Numbered from the stretch's first letter, positions 46,901 through 54,952 are shown. The stretch is 64,000 bases of DNA from Amycolatopsis vastitatis (GCF_002234595.1 NZ_NMUL01000041.1:41926-105925); one strand, 5' to 3'. Numbers and translations: made by a program. The notes: generated by a model from the letters alone, not told the origin.

Positions 46901-47097
46901 GCGGGTTCATCGGCCAGCCCCTGGCGATCGTGGTGATCGGCGGCCTGGTCAGCTCGACGCTGCTGACCCTGGTCCTGGTCCCGACCCTCTACACGATGGT
47001 CGAGACCCGCAAGGAACGCCGGAAGGCCCGCCGCGAAGCGCGCCGGACCCCGGCCCAGGCCCCGGATTCGGAGTCCCTGAACCCGGAACTCGCGTGA
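43960..47097 (+). CDS. RND-superfamily efflux transporter (AcrB/HAE1-like)
   Basis: This 1045-residue pump has two halves, each with one helix, a large extracytoplasmic loop and five to six helices. TM4 carries the proton-relay pair in AIGRVVDDSIVVLENIKRH. TM1 is followed by LFPSLQFPQAQIVTAYPGAS, typical of the AcrB/SwrC group rather than actinobacterial MmpL proteins. The second half contains a Gly-rich loop (GGGGTFGFGGGTNTS). No membrane-fusion protein or outer-membrane partner gene is adjacent. Likely substrates are lipophilic compounds or lipopeptides, as for Bacillus SwrC (inference). Its TGA lies within the first unit of a repeat array. Confidence 0.92.
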   Translation: MSVLARLSLRNRSLIGLLALVVIGFGAFALPQLKQQLFPSLQFPQAQIVTAYPGASPDAVDRQVSEPLEGGLQGLKGLEQVTSTSSDGVSRVVAQFEFGTDIDAAVSQIQQVVNQVRPRLPQNTEPAVSAGSTDDLPVALVAAGTTGDPQALAPALTDQVAPELRKIEGVRTVTVTGVQQPRVTITLDYAKLAAAGVDPASIATTLQTAGAAVPAGTLTEGGKTLSVQVGGGQTTVDTLRNLYLTPGAAARTGGPARGPVKLGDVADVQTGFAPPTSITRTNGKPSLGLSITMVDNGNAVAISQAVRDKLPDLAKKTGAEMSVVFDQGTPVKDAISGLTTEGLLGLAFAVVVILLFLLSVRSTLVTAVSIPLSVVVALLALWTGDLSLNLLTLGALTIAIGRVVDDSIVVLENIKRHLAYGEEKQRAVLDGVREVAGAVTSSTLTTVAVFLPIAFVGGFVGELFSPFAITVTVALLASLLVSLTVVPVLAYWFLKPPAVPSDAVEAERARTAAIEKERRSVLQRAYLPVIRFATRRRLTVVLLALLIFAGTVGLATRLDTNFLDQSGGTTLNMTQKLPAGTSVEAKEQAATAVEQALAAESAVRTYQVSIGGGGTFGFGGGTNTSISVTVAKGTDLDALSDRLRAKLASRPELGEIKIGADASGFNSDQVSVTVTAPSEAALKPASDQVAQALRGVSGLTEVSSDLAVGSPRVQVEVDDAAAAAHGLSASTIGQVANQAIAGRTVTQLPVGGQRTDIVLRAGTAPATVEQVKGLPIPGPGGVVRLDEVAKVSTVDGPASVHRTGGDLSTTVTAKNTGTDLSKTTADIKSKLDGLTFTGGASYSLGGVSQDQQEAFSNLFLALLAAIAIVFLIMVATFRSLIQPLILLVSIPFAATGAIGLLLATGTALGLPALIGMLMLVGIVVTNAIVLIDLINQYRADGMSVADAVTEGGRRRLRPILMTAAATIFALVPMALGITGQGGFIGQPLAIVVIGGLVSSTLLTLVLVPTLYTMVETRKERRKARREARRTPAQAPDSESLNPELA

Positions 47098-47240
47098 TCC
47101 GAACGCCGGCACGCGTGATTTGAGGGTCGACTCGCGTGATCAGGAGGACGACACGCCGGAGCCACGGCAGGCCCGGCGTGTCGTCGCTTCAATCACGCGA
47201 GTCGACTCCGCAATCACGCGTGTCGGCCCTTCCGTCACGG
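47091..47240. repeat. Inverted array of ~21-bp units, locus 4 (between RND gene and secreted-protein gene)
   Basis: Left units begin at exactly 47091, 47112 and 47133 (CGCGTGATTTGAGGGTCGACT and variants). Three right units run in the opposite orientation from 47179 to about 47240 (TGTCGTCGCTTCAATCACGCG and variants). Nested pairs share their variable word: GACGACA with TGTCGTC, and GTCGACT with AGTCGAC. The first unit contains the TGA of the RND gene and the last ends next to the stop of the convergent gene. Confidence 0.9.
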
Positions 47241-47242
47241 AG

Positions 47243-48082
47243 TCAGCGCTGCTGGAAGCGGTAGGTCTTGCTGTCGAAGAGGATGCAGATGCTCGGGGAC
47301 ATCACGACCACGCGGAGGGTGTTGTCGCGCTCGTCGAAGTCGATGCCCTCGACCTCGAACGAGCCCGAGCAGCCGCTGCGGAGCGGGAGCTGGCCCAGTG
47401 AGGTGACGTGGCCGGTGACGTCCGAACCGGACAGCAGGCCGGCCAGGTCGACCTGGAGCAGGGGCTTGGTCGTGCCGAAGAGGCTGCCGTCCGGGTCGTC
47501 GGACGCGCAGAGCAGGCGGGTCGCGGTCTGGAAGTCGCAGCCCTGGACGTCGCGGACCGCGTGGTCCAGGCGGATCGCCGACGCGTAGGGCAGGTTCTGG
47601 GCCGGGTTCGTGAACACCGTGCCCGGCATCGGGTGCACCAGGAGCCGGTCCATGGTGCCCCACTCCCCCGCCACCAGCCAGCGCGCGTCGGGCGAGACCG
47701 CGGCGAAGGAGTTGTTGTTCGCTTCCCACGACTCGAGGTTGTGCTTGTAGTTGGCCCACGAGCCGTCCGGGGCCTGGACGCGGAAGAGCTTCGCGCCGCG
47801 GTCGTCACGCTGGTAGGGCTCGACGTACCAGCCCTGCGCGGAGCCCGGGTCGCCGACGTGGTTCCAGCCTTGGGAGTTCAGGTCGGCCGGGATCGTGCCG
47901 ATCCCGGTGTAGCGGATCGTGGTGCCCGACGGGCGCACGATCGTCGCGAGCCCCTGGCTCTCGTCGAGGGCCCTCGCGTTGTCGGACCCGATCTCCGTCC
48001 AGCCGGTGACGGCCTGGGCCAGCGCGGGCGAGACCACGGCCAGCAGGGCGACGAGGGTGAGCACGATCCCGGTTCTGCGCAT
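47243..48082 (-). CDS. Secreted protein of unknown function
   Basis: This 279-residue protein has a Sec signal peptide (MRRTGIVLTLVALLAVVSPALA, abbreviated; cleavage near 22-24) and a soluble domain. The domain has TGIGTIPADLNSQGWNHVGDP, GWYVEPYQRDDRGAKLFRVQ, SFAAVSPDARWLVAGEWGTMDR and a late CILFDSKTYRF. The SPDARWLVAGEWG segment recalls beta-propeller blades. Four cysteines (about 182, 192, 240, 267) could form disulfides. I do not recognise a named family. It is transcribed alone and converges on the RND gene. Confidence 0.75.
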   Translation of the reverse strand: MRRTGIVLTLVALLAVVSPALAQAVTGWTEIGSDNARALDESQGLATIVRPSGTTIRYTGIGTIPADLNSQGWNHVGDPGSAQGWYVEPYQRDDRGAKLFRVQAPDGSWANYKHNLESWEANNNSFAAVSPDARWLVAGEWGTMDRLLVHPMPGTVFTNPAQNLPYASAIRLDHAVRDVQGCDFQTATRLLCASDDPDGSLFGTTKPLLQVDLAGLLSGSDVTGHVTSLGQLPLRSGCSGSFEVEGIDFDERDNTLRVVVMSPSICILFDSKTYRFQQR

Positions 48083-48210
48083 GTGCCACTCCGGTGGGTG
48101 AGGGAACCTGGCCCGGGAGATTTACCAGGACTCCCGCACCCGGCACACCCGCCGAATGAAGGTTTTTCACGTTTGTTCGGCTATCTGTCCGTTTCCGGAC
48201 AGCAGAAAGG

Positions 48211-48234
48211 CCCCGGCGGGCTCACCCGCCGGGG
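48211..48234 (-). terminator. Intrinsic terminator after the DUF3039 gene
   Basis: A 10-bp GC stem (CCCCGGCGGG / CCCGCCGGGG) with a 4-nt loop, followed on the minus strand by CCTTTCTG. It lies 12 bp beyond the stop of the DUF3039 gene. Confidence 0.8.
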
Positions 48235-48246
48235 TTCAGGCCGGAC

Positions 48247-48489
48247 TCACTTACCCGGACGGAGACTGTCGTAGATCTCCTTGCAGGCCGGGCACACGGG
48301 CGACCCGGGCTTCGGCGACTTCGTCACCGGGAAGACCTCGCCGCACAGCGCCACCACGTGAGTGCCCATGACCGCGCTCTCGGCGATCTTGTTCTTCTTC
48401 ACGTAGTGGAACATCTTCGGGGTGTCGTCGTCGGTGGTGTCCGTGCCCTCGGGCGTGGTTTCCGGCTTCGTCAGCGTCTCGGTGCTCAC
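48247..48489 (-). CDS. DUF3039 family protein
   Basis: This 80-residue protein is read from the GTG at 48489 (VSTETLTKPETTPEG). An acidic N-terminus is followed by the conserved KMFHYVKKNKIAESAVMGTH, VVALCGEVFPVTKSPKPGSP and VCPACKEIYDSL. A single cysteine plus a CxxC suggests metal binding with a histidine. DUF3039 proteins are widespread in actinobacteria and occur in the sigA-sigB interval (Rv2708c); the function is unknown. The long open frame upstream overlaps spo0M in antisense and is not coding. Confidence 0.92.
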   Translation of the reverse strand: MSTETLTKPETTPEGTDTTDDDTPKMFHYVKKNKIAESAVMGTHVVALCGEVFPVTKSPKPGSPVCPACKEIYDSLRPGK

Positions 48490-48556
48490 CCGGCCATTGT
48501 GCCCGAGTCCCGCCGAACCTCGTACGAAAGCCCCTCGACCTGGCAGGATTCCCCGC

Positions 48557-49345
48557 ATGTTCCAGAAGGTGCTCGCGACGTTCGGCTCGGGCGGGGCGAA
48601 GATCGACGCCCGGCTGCTGGACGCCGCCGCGGCCCCGGGCCGCCCGCTGCACGGCGAGGTGCTGCTGCTCGGCGGCGAGGTGGACCAGGAGATCAAGGGC
48701 CTCGCGGTGACGCTGCTGGCCCGCGTCCGGGTGCCCGGCGGCGACCGGACCGAAGACCTGCCGTTCGGCTCCCACCAGCTCGTCGGCCGGGAGATCGTCC
48801 GAGCCGGCCGGCAGGTCAGGGTGCCGTTCGAGCTGCCGCTGCCCTGGGAAACGCCGGTGACCAGCGTCTACGGCAAGCCCTTGACCGGCATGGCGGTCGG
48901 GGTCCGGGCCGAGCTGGACCTGGCCGCGGCGGTGTCGGACCCGTTCGACGCCGATGCCGTCGCGATCGAGCCGCTGCCGGCGCAGAAGCGGGTCCTCGAC
49001 GCGGTGAGCCGGCTCGGCTTCACCTTCCGCGAGGCGATCCTCGAGCCGGGCCGGGTCGACGGCGGCCGCCAGCGGCTGCCGTTCTTCCAGGAGATCCGGT
49101 TCGCGCCCTCACCCCGCTTCGCGAGCGTCTTTTCCCAGGTCGCGGTGACTTTCTTGACGTCGCCGGAGCGCACCGACGTCGTCCTGGAGGTCACCAAGCG
49201 GGTGCGGGTGAGCAAGTCCGGCGGCTTCGGCGGCCGCGGGCAGGACTTCCTCGGGATGTTCACGGTGAAGCCGGACGTCGACTGGGAGAAGCAGCTCGAA
49301 GCCTGGCTGGACCAGGTCGCGCGGCCGCGCGGGATCTTCGACTAG
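48557..49345 (+). CDS. Spo0M-like arrestin-fold protein
   Basis: This 262-residue cytoplasmic protein starts MFQKVLATFGSGGAKIDARL. It has GEVLLLGGEVDQEIKGLAVTLLARV, HQLVGREIVRAGRQVRVPFELPLPWETPVTS (both abbreviated by their ends) and KPLTGMAVGVRAELDLA. These match the sporulation-control protein Spo0M, an arrestin-like fold found in bacilli and actinomycetes. Its role outside Bacillus is not settled (cell-envelope or division links have been proposed). The ATG is preceded by CAGGAT seven bases earlier and no ribosome-binding site, so it may be leaderless. It is followed after 2 bp by the HD-domain gene. Confidence 0.88.
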   Translation: MFQKVLATFGSGGAKIDARLLDAAAAPGRPLHGEVLLLGGEVDQEIKGLAVTLLARVRVPGGDRTEDLPFGSHQLVGREIVRAGRQVRVPFELPLPWETPVTSVYGKPLTGMAVGVRAELDLAAAVSDPFDADAVAIEPLPAQKRVLDAVSRLGFTFREAILEPGRVDGGRQRLPFFQEIRFAPSPRFASVFSQVAVTFLTSPERTDVVLEVTKRVRVSKSGGFGGRGQDFLGMFTVKPDVDWEKQLEAWLDQVARPRGIFD

Positions 49346-49347
49346 CC

Positions 49348-49965
49348 GTGGAGTGGACCGACGCGATCACGGTGCTGGGCGGCGCGTCCGACGCGTGGCC
49401 ACGGCTCGAAGCCCGGTACGGCGAGCCCCATCGCCGCTACCACACGCTCGCGCACGCCGCCGCGGTCGCGCGTGACTCCGGCTGGCTGGCTGAAGGCCTC
49501 AGCGCCACCGAACGCGCGGTGGTCGCCGTCGCGGCTTGGACGCACGACGTCGTGTACGACGCGAAGCCCGGCGAAGACGAACGCGCCAGCGCCGCCTGGG
49601 CCCGCGAAGCCCTGGAAGGGGTCGCCGAAGCCCACGTCGAGCGGGTCGAGGACCTGATCCTCGCCACGATCGAGCACGACGCCCCGGCGGACGACCTCCT
49701 GGCCACCGCCCTCCTCGACGCCGATCTCGCCATCCTCGGAGCACCCGAAGAGCAGTACGCGACGTACGCCCGCGGAGTGCGCGAGGAGTACGCGAAGTAC
49801 CCCGACGACGTCTGGCGCGAAGGGCGCATCGCGGTCCTGGAGAGAATGCTCGCGCGAGAGCTTTACCGCAGCGAAGCCGCGCGGACACGCTGGGCGAGCG
49901 CCGCGACGGCGAACCTGACGGCCGAGCTGACCCACTGGCACCGCGCGGCGGGCGATCACCGATGA
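49348..49965 (+). CDS. HD-domain-type predicted metal-dependent phosphohydrolase
   Basis: This 205-residue protein has EARYGEPHRRYHTLAHAAAV (metal-binding histidines), AAWTHDVVYDAKPGEDERASA (HD pair), ATIEHDAPADDLLATALLDADLAILGAP (abbreviated; further His and Asp) and EYAKYPDDVWREGR. It belongs to a compact HD-like family of predicted metal-dependent hydrolases of unknown substrate. The GTG at 49348 lies two bases after the spo0M stop, so the genes are co-transcribed. It is followed by psuG with a short gap. Confidence 0.85.
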   Translation: MEWTDAITVLGGASDAWPRLEARYGEPHRRYHTLAHAAAVARDSGWLAEGLSATERAVVAVAAWTHDVVYDAKPGEDERASAAWAREALEGVAEAHVERVEDLILATIEHDAPADDLLATALLDADLAILGAPEEQYATYARGVREEYAKYPDDVWREGRIAVLERMLARELYRSEAARTRWASAATANLTAELTHWHRAAGDHR

Positions 49966-49974
49966 TGGTCCCTC

Positions 49975-50880
49975 GTGACTACCGCACTCTCGCTGCACGA
50001 AGAGGTCGCCTCGGCGCTGCGTGACGGGCACCCCGTCGTCGCGCTGGAGAGCACCATCCTGTCCCACGGCCTGCCGCCGGGCCGCAACCTCGACGTCGCC
50101 CGCCGCCTCGAAGGCGTGGTCCGCGACGGCGGCGCCGTCCCGGCCACGATCGCGGTGCTCGACGGGCGGGTCGTCGTCGGCCTCTCCCCCGCGGAACTCG
50201 AGCGCGTCTGCGCGCCGGACGCCGGCCTGGACAAGCTGTCGCTGCGCGACCTCGGCCCGGCCGTCGGGCTCGGCCGGTCCGGCGCGACGACCGTGGCGAG
50301 CACGTCGGCGCTGGCCGCCGCGGCCGGGATCGGGATGTTCGCCACCGGCGGCCTCGGCGGCGTGCACGTCGGGGCCGCGCAGAGCTGGGACGTCTCGGCG
50401 GACCTCGGCGTGCTGGCGAAGGTGCCGACCGTCGTGGTCTGCTCCGGCGTGAAGTCGGTGCTCGACATCCCGGCCACCCTCGAGGTGCTGGAGACGAACT
50501 CGGTGCCGGTGCTGGGGTACCGCACCGACGACTTCCCGGCGTTCTACCTGCGTTCGTCCGGGCACGCCGTCGGCTGGCGGGTCGACGACCCGAAGCAGGC
50601 GGCCGCCGTGATCGACGCGCACCGCGCCTACGCGGGTTCGGGTGTCCTGCTGGCGAACCCGATCCCCGCGGAGTCCGAAATGGACAAAGAACTGCACGAC
50701 CGGCTGCTCGCCGAGGGGCTCGCCCTGGTGGCGGACCGGGGTGTGCACGGCGCCGACGTCACGCCGGTGCTGCTGGAGCACTTCCACACCGCGAGCGGCG
50801 GGGTCAGCATCGACGCGAACGAAGCGCTGGTGCTGAACAACGCGAAGCTGGCCACCGAAGTGGCCGTGGCGCTCGCATGA
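49975..50880 (+). CDS. psuG: Pseudouridine-5'-phosphate glycosidase
   Basis: PsuG splits pseudouridine-5'-phosphate into uracil and ribose-5-phosphate, breaking the C-C glycosidic bond. The 301-residue protein has the family's conserved stretches: VVALESTILSHGLPPGRN, VPATIAVLDGRVVVGL, FATGGLGGVHVGA, VVVCSGVKSVLDIPATLEVLET (abbreviated) and LLANPIPAESEMD. The catalytic Glu and Lys lie within ESTILSHG and AGLDKLSLRDL. It overlaps psuK by 4 nt (ATGA), completing a pseudouridine salvage pair. Confidence 0.95.
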   Translation: MTTALSLHEEVASALRDGHPVVALESTILSHGLPPGRNLDVARRLEGVVRDGGAVPATIAVLDGRVVVGLSPAELERVCAPDAGLDKLSLRDLGPAVGLGRSGATTVASTSALAAAAGIGMFATGGLGGVHVGAAQSWDVSADLGVLAKVPTVVVCSGVKSVLDIPATLEVLETNSVPVLGYRTDDFPAFYLRSSGHAVGWRVDDPKQAAAVIDAHRAYAGSGVLLANPIPAESEMDKELHDRLLAEGLALVADRGVHGADVTPVLLEHFHTASGGVSIDANEALVLNNAKLATEVAVALA

Positions 50881-51749
50881 CCGGGATCGTGGTCGTCGGC
50901 GACGCGGCCCTCGACGTGATCGCCCGGCACGACAAGCCGTTGCCGCACGGGGGCGACGCCCGCGCGAAGATCCGGTTCACCGGCGGCGGCGCGGGCGCCA
51001 ACACCGCGCTGTGGCTGCGGTCCCTCGGCGCCGAGACGACGCTGCTCGCGCGGATCGGCGACGACCCCGGCGGCCGGCTGATCCGCGCGGAGCTGGAGGC
51101 GGCGGGCGTGCGGTGCGCGTTCGCCGTCGACGCCGAGGCGCCGACCTGCTGCGTCGTGGTGATGGTCGACGGCTCCGGCCAGCGCAGCATGCTGGCCGAC
51201 CGCGGCGCGAACCAGCGGTTCGCTCCCGGGGACGTCACCGCCGAAGCGCTCGAAGGGGCGAGCCACCTGCACCTGTCCGGGTACGTCCTGCTCGACCCGC
51301 CGTCGCGCGCAGCCGGTCTCGCGGCGCTGGCCGTGGCGAAGGAAGCCGGCCTGACGACGTCGGTCGACCCGCAGGCCGCCGCGCACATCACCGACCCGGC
51401 CGCGTTCCTGGCCGACGTCCGCGGGGTCGACCTGCTGATGCCGAACACCGAAGAGCTGGTCGCGCTGACCGGCTCGGCGGATCCCGCGTCGGCGAAGGAA
51501 CTGCTCGGGACGGTCGGCGCGGTGGTGGTCACCGCCGGGCTCGACGGCGCCAGCTGGGTCGACGCGGGCGGCGTCACGAGCGTGCCCGCGGTCGAAGCGG
51601 AGTGCATCGATTCGACGGGGGCGGGTGACGCGTTCGACGCGGGCGTGCTCACCGGCTGGCTGGCCGGTGAGTCCACAGTGGACATCCTGCGGCACGGGAC
51701 GCGGCTCGGCGCGCTGGCCGTCGGGAAGGTGGGCCCCCAGCCGTCCTGA
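50877..51749 (+). CDS. psuK: Pseudouridine kinase, PfkB family
   Basis: This 290-residue PfkB/ribokinase-fold enzyme starts MTGIVVVGDAALDVIARHDK. It has the substrate-binding FTGGGAGANTALWLRSLGAE, LLMPNTEELVALTG, and the C-terminal catalytic signature DSTGAGDAFDAG, with the base Asp. Coupling with psuG supports pseudouridine as substrate: it makes the 5'-phosphate that PsuG cleaves. Near its end it contains a copy of the GTCCACAGTGGAC palindrome (51671-51683). Confidence 0.92.
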   Translation: MTGIVVVGDAALDVIARHDKPLPHGGDARAKIRFTGGGAGANTALWLRSLGAETTLLARIGDDPGGRLIRAELEAAGVRCAFAVDAEAPTCCVVVMVDGSGQRSMLADRGANQRFAPGDVTAEALEGASHLHLSGYVLLDPPSRAAGLAALAVAKEAGLTTSVDPQAAAHITDPAAFLADVRGVDLLMPNTEELVALTGSADPASAKELLGTVGAVVVTAGLDGASWVDAGGVTSVPAVEAECIDSTGAGDAFDAGVLTGWLAGESTVDILRHGTRLGALAVGKVGPQPS

Positions 51750-51751
51750 GT

Positions 51752-51783
51752 GTGAGAAACAGGGTTAGAACCCTGTTTCTCAC
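51752..51783. terminator. Terminator after psuK (possibly bidirectional)
   Basis: The inverted repeat GTGAGAAACAGGG / CCCTGTTTCTCAC with a 6-nt loop begins 2 bp after the psuK stop. It is AT-rich for this genome and lies 20 bp from the stop of the convergent DUF3099 gene. Confidence 0.85.
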
Positions 51784-51802
51784 TCACGAGCCGTGGTGGG
51801 GC

Positions 51803-52117
51803 TCAGCCGTCGATGACGCGGTGGGTGGTGCCTTCGATCGCCTTCGCCTCGCGCTGGTAGGTCGAGACGTTCTCGGACTTGCGGGGCGGGCGGTCGTTGG
51901 CGATCAGCACCGCGATCCACGGCAGCGGCACGGAGATCGCCAGGAAGCCCAGGGCCAGCCACCACACGTGGTAGGTCAGCCCGGCGAGGATCAGACACGG
52001 GATGCGGCAGCACATCATGATGACGTACTTGCGCTTGCGCGCGGCGAACTGCTCTTCGTACGACGGGGCCGCCCCGGTGATCAGCACCGGGTCCGAGTCG
52101 TTGGCGGGCATGGTCAC
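51803..52117 (-). CDS. DUF3099 family membrane protein
   Basis: This 104-residue protein starts (V)TMPANDSDPVLITGAAPSYE. It has two adjacent hydrophobic helices (VIMMCCRIPCLILAGLTYHV and WWLALGFLAISVPLPWIAVLIAN, abbreviated) and a charged tail with NDRPPRKSENVSTY. This matches DUF3099, small actinobacterial membrane proteins found between sigA and sigB. GGAGGT lies about 7 nt before the GTG at 52117; the ATG at 52111 is the alternative. It is 38 bp downstream of the amidohydrolase gene. Confidence 0.88.
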   Translation of the reverse strand: MTMPANDSDPVLITGAAPSYEEQFAARKRKYVIMMCCRIPCLILAGLTYHVWWLALGFLAISVPLPWIAVLIANDRPPRKSENVSTYQREAKAIEGTTHRVIDG

Positions 52118-52155
52118 TGCACCACCTCCGCCGTCCATCGTCCCACTTGCGCGGG

Positions 52156-53430
52156 TCATCCGACACCGGGGTGGCGCAACTCGCTCAACGCGGAAAGCAC
52201 CAGCGTCTCGATGCCGGTGCGCAGGGTCGGGTGCAGCACCGGGGCGAACCGCGGCGAGTGGTTGGACGGGATGTCGCGCTCGAACCGGCCCTCGGTCATC
52301 GCCGTGATCACCGTCTCCGGGTCGAAGCCGCCGACCAGCCAGAACACCGACGGCACGCCGGCCGCGCGGCCGAACTCGCTGAAGTCCTCACTGCCGGTGA
52401 TCAGCGGTGCCGGGAACACGACGTCGGTCCCGAAGTGGCCGCGGAAGACCTCGGTGAGCGCCTCGCTGGCGGCCTCGTCGTTCTCGGTGACCGGGTAGGC
52501 GCCGGAGCGCTCGATCTCCGGCGGCTTCGGCGCGCCGGCCGTGGCCGCCTCGCCGTGGACGATCCGCTCGACCGCGGCCAGCACCCGCTCGCGCACGGCC
52601 TGGTCGAACGAACGGATGTTGACCTCCATGACGGCGTCGTCGGCGATCACGTTGCTCGCCGTGCCGACGTGCAGCGAACCGACCGTGACCACGGCCGAGT
52701 CCGTGGCGGCGATCTCGCGCGACACGATCGTCTGCAGCTTGAGCACCACGGACGCGGCCAGCACCGCCGGGTCGACGGTCGTCTCCGGGCGTGAGCCGTG
52801 GCCGCCGCGGCCGTGCAGGGTGACGCGCAGCGTGTCGGTCGCGGCCATGATCACGCCCGGCCGGGTGAGCACCCAGCCCGCGGGGCCGGGCACCAGGTGC
52901 TGCCCGAACACGACGTCGGGTTTCCCGGCGATCTCGAACAGGCCGTCGGCCACCATCGCCGCGGCACCGCCCGCGCCCTCCTCCCCCGGTTGGAACACCA
53001 CCAGCAGCGTGCCGGCCCAGGTGTCGCGCCCCTTCGCGAGCAGCGCGGCGGCGCCGGAGAGCCAGGTGGCGTGCATGTCGTGCCCGCAGGCGTGCATGAC
53101 CGGGACGTCGGTGCCGTGCTCGTCGGTGCCGCGGACGGTGCTCGCGTAGGACAGCCCGGTCTTCTCCTCGACCGGCAGCGCGTCGATGTCGGCGCGCAGC
53201 AGCACCGTGGGCCCCTCGCCGTTGCGCAGCACGCCCAGCACGCCGGTCCGGGCGATGCCGGTGTGCACCTCGTAGCCGTCGCGCTCCAGCCGCCGGGCCA
53301 GCTCGGCCGCCGTCCGGGTCTCGGCGAAGGACAGCTCCGGGTGCCGGTGGAGGTCGATGTAGAGCGCTTCGAGCTCGGGCAGCGCCGCGTCGAGCGGGGC
53401 GAGGACGCGTTCAGGGGTCACGGGAGCCAT
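52156..53430 (-). CDS. M20D-family amidohydrolase (N-acyl-amino-acid deacylase type)
   Basis: This 424-residue zinc/manganese peptidase-fold enzyme has LYIDLHRHPELSFAE, LLRADIDALPVEEKTGLSYAS, VMHACGHDMHATWLSGAA (metal-binding Cys-His), VVFQPGEEGAGGAAAMV (catalytic Glu pair), GGHGSRPETTVDP in the dimerisation domain and PLITGSEDFSEFG. Members hydrolyse amide bonds of N-acyl amino acids, hippurate, indole-acetyl-amino acids or mycothiol-like conjugates; the substrate is unresolved. The ATG at 53430 starts APVTPERVLAP and diverges from the methyltransferase gene with only 19 bp between starts. Confidence 0.9.
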   Translation of the reverse strand: MAPVTPERVLAPLDAALPELEALYIDLHRHPELSFAETRTAAELARRLERDGYEVHTGIARTGVLGVLRNGEGPTVLLRADIDALPVEEKTGLSYASTVRGTDEHGTDVPVMHACGHDMHATWLSGAAALLAKGRDTWAGTLLVVFQPGEEGAGGAAAMVADGLFEIAGKPDVVFGQHLVPGPAGWVLTRPGVIMAATDTLRVTLHGRGGHGSRPETTVDPAVLAASVVLKLQTIVSREIAATDSAVVTVGSLHVGTASNVIADDAVMEVNIRSFDQAVRERVLAAVERIVHGEAATAGAPKPPEIERSGAYPVTENDEAASEALTEVFRGHFGTDVVFPAPLITGSEDFSEFGRAAGVPSVFWLVGGFDPETVITAMTEGRFERDIPSNHSPRFAPVLHPTLRTGIETLVLSALSELRHPGVG

Positions 53431-53449
53431 CGTGGCAGCATTACCCACC

Positions 53450-54952
53450 GTGAGCACGCGAAGTGGAACGCCCGACCTGTCCGACGACGTCTGCGCGCGG
53501 CTGCGCGAGGCCTTCCGGCGCACCGGCTACGACGCCGACGGCGTGGTGGCCGCCCTGGGCGGTGCCGCGCACGCGGCGCTCGGCCGCGGCGAGCCGGTGC
53601 CTGCCGAGCGCGCGAGCCGGGACGCGGGTGACCTCGGCACGCTGATCCGGCTGTTCCTGCTCGGCGGAACCGAGCCCGAGACGGCGGTCAAGGCCGCTTT
53701 CGCGCCGCTCACACCCGAGGACGCCGTCTTCGCCGGTGTGTTGTCGGCGGCCGATGGCGGCTACCGGGCCGCGCTGGACATCCGGCCCCACGGCGATGAA
53801 GAGGGCTCGTGGTGGGTCGTGTCCGACCTCGACGCCGACGTGCTCGGCACCACCGTGCCCGAGGACCACGTGCTCGGCGTCGGCCACGCGTCGCTGTCGC
53901 TGATCCGCGCGACCAGCCGCCGCCCGGTCGGCACCCTGCTCGACCTGGGCACCGGCAACGGCGTGCAGGCGCTGCACGCGACCCGGCACGCCGGGCGCGT
54001 CACCGCGACCGACGTCTCCGCCCGGGCCCTCGCGCTGGCCGCGGCGACCTTCCGGCTGAACGAACTGGACGTCGAGCTGGTGCGCGGCGAGTGGTTCGCG
54101 CCGGTCGCGCGGCGGAAGTTCGACCAGGTCGTGTGCAACCCGCCGTTCGTCGTCGGCCCGGCCCGCGTCGACTACACCTACCGCGACTCCGGGCTGGCGG
54201 GCGACGACGCGAGCGCGCTGGTCGTGCGGCAGCTGCCGGGCTTCCTCAACGACGGCGGCGTGGGTCACCTGCTCGCTTCGTGGCTGCACACCTCCAGCGA
54301 AGACTGGGCCGATCGGGTGAGCCGCTGGCTGCCCGCCGAAACCGACGCCTGGTTCGTGCAGCGGGACGTCGCCGATCCGGCGCTCTACGTCGGCACGTGG
54401 CTGCGGGACGCGGGCCTCGACCCGCGTTCGCCCGAGGGCCGGGCGAAGGCCGCGGCGTGGCTCGACTGGTTCGCCGCCCACGACGTCCGGGGCATCGGCT
54501 TCGGCTTCGTCACGCTGCGACGCGCGGCCGGGCGGACTCCGACCGTGGTGTGCGAGGACCTCAGGCAGGCCTACGACGACCCGCTGGGCCCGGAAGCGGC
54601 GGGTTGGCTGGACCGCGTGGAATGGCTGCGAGAATCGGGCGATTCTCTCCTCGATGTCCGTTTTGTCGTGCCCGACACGGTTTTGCTGGAAAGCGTCGAG
54701 GAACCCGGCGACGAGGGCTGGACGACGACGATCCGCCGCCTGCACCGCACCGACGGACCGGGCTGGCAGCACGAGGTCGACGAGCTGGCCGCGAGGCTGC
54801 TGGCGGGCTGCCGCGGCGCGCTGCCGCTGGAGGACCTGATCGAGCTCCTCGCGGCCGCGCAGGGGCTGTCGTCCGAGGAGCTGGCGGCCGCCGCGCTGCC
54901 CGTCGTCCGGGAGCTCGTCCGGCACGGCATGCTCGTCCCGGCGGAGCGGTGA
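53450..54952 (+). CDS. SAM-dependent methyltransferase (HemK/RsmC-like)
   Basis: This roughly 500-residue protein has an N-terminal helical domain (about 1-140), a class I methyltransferase core with motif I (TLLDLGTGNGVQAL), VTATDVSARALALAAATFRLNEL (abbreviated) and the catalytic VVCNPPFVVGP, then a long C-terminal domain. NPPF/NPPY motifs methylate planar nitrogens in DNA, RNA or protein. The actinobacterial DUF7059-type architecture fits. The GTG at 53450 (STRSGTPDLSDD follows) was chosen; a GTG at 53432 with GGGAG upstream is possible. Its TGA overlaps the dtd start (GTGA). Confidence 0.85.
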   Translation: MSTRSGTPDLSDDVCARLREAFRRTGYDADGVVAALGGAAHAALGRGEPVPAERASRDAGDLGTLIRLFLLGGTEPETAVKAAFAPLTPEDAVFAGVLSAADGGYRAALDIRPHGDEEGSWWVVSDLDADVLGTTVPEDHVLGVGHASLSLIRATSRRPVGTLLDLGTGNGVQALHATRHAGRVTATDVSARALALAAATFRLNELDVELVRGEWFAPVARRKFDQVVCNPPFVVGPARVDYTYRDSGLAGDDASALVVRQLPGFLNDGGVGHLLASWLHTSSEDWADRVSRWLPAETDAWFVQRDVADPALYVGTWLRDAGLDPRSPEGRAKAAAWLDWFAAHDVRGIGFGFVTLRRAAGRTPTVVCEDLRQAYDDPLGPEAAGWLDRVEWLRESGDSLLDVRFVVPDTVLLESVEEPGDEGWTTTIRRLHRTDGPGWQHEVDELAARLLAGCRGALPLEDLIELLAAAQGLSSEELAAAALPVVRELVRHGMLVPAER

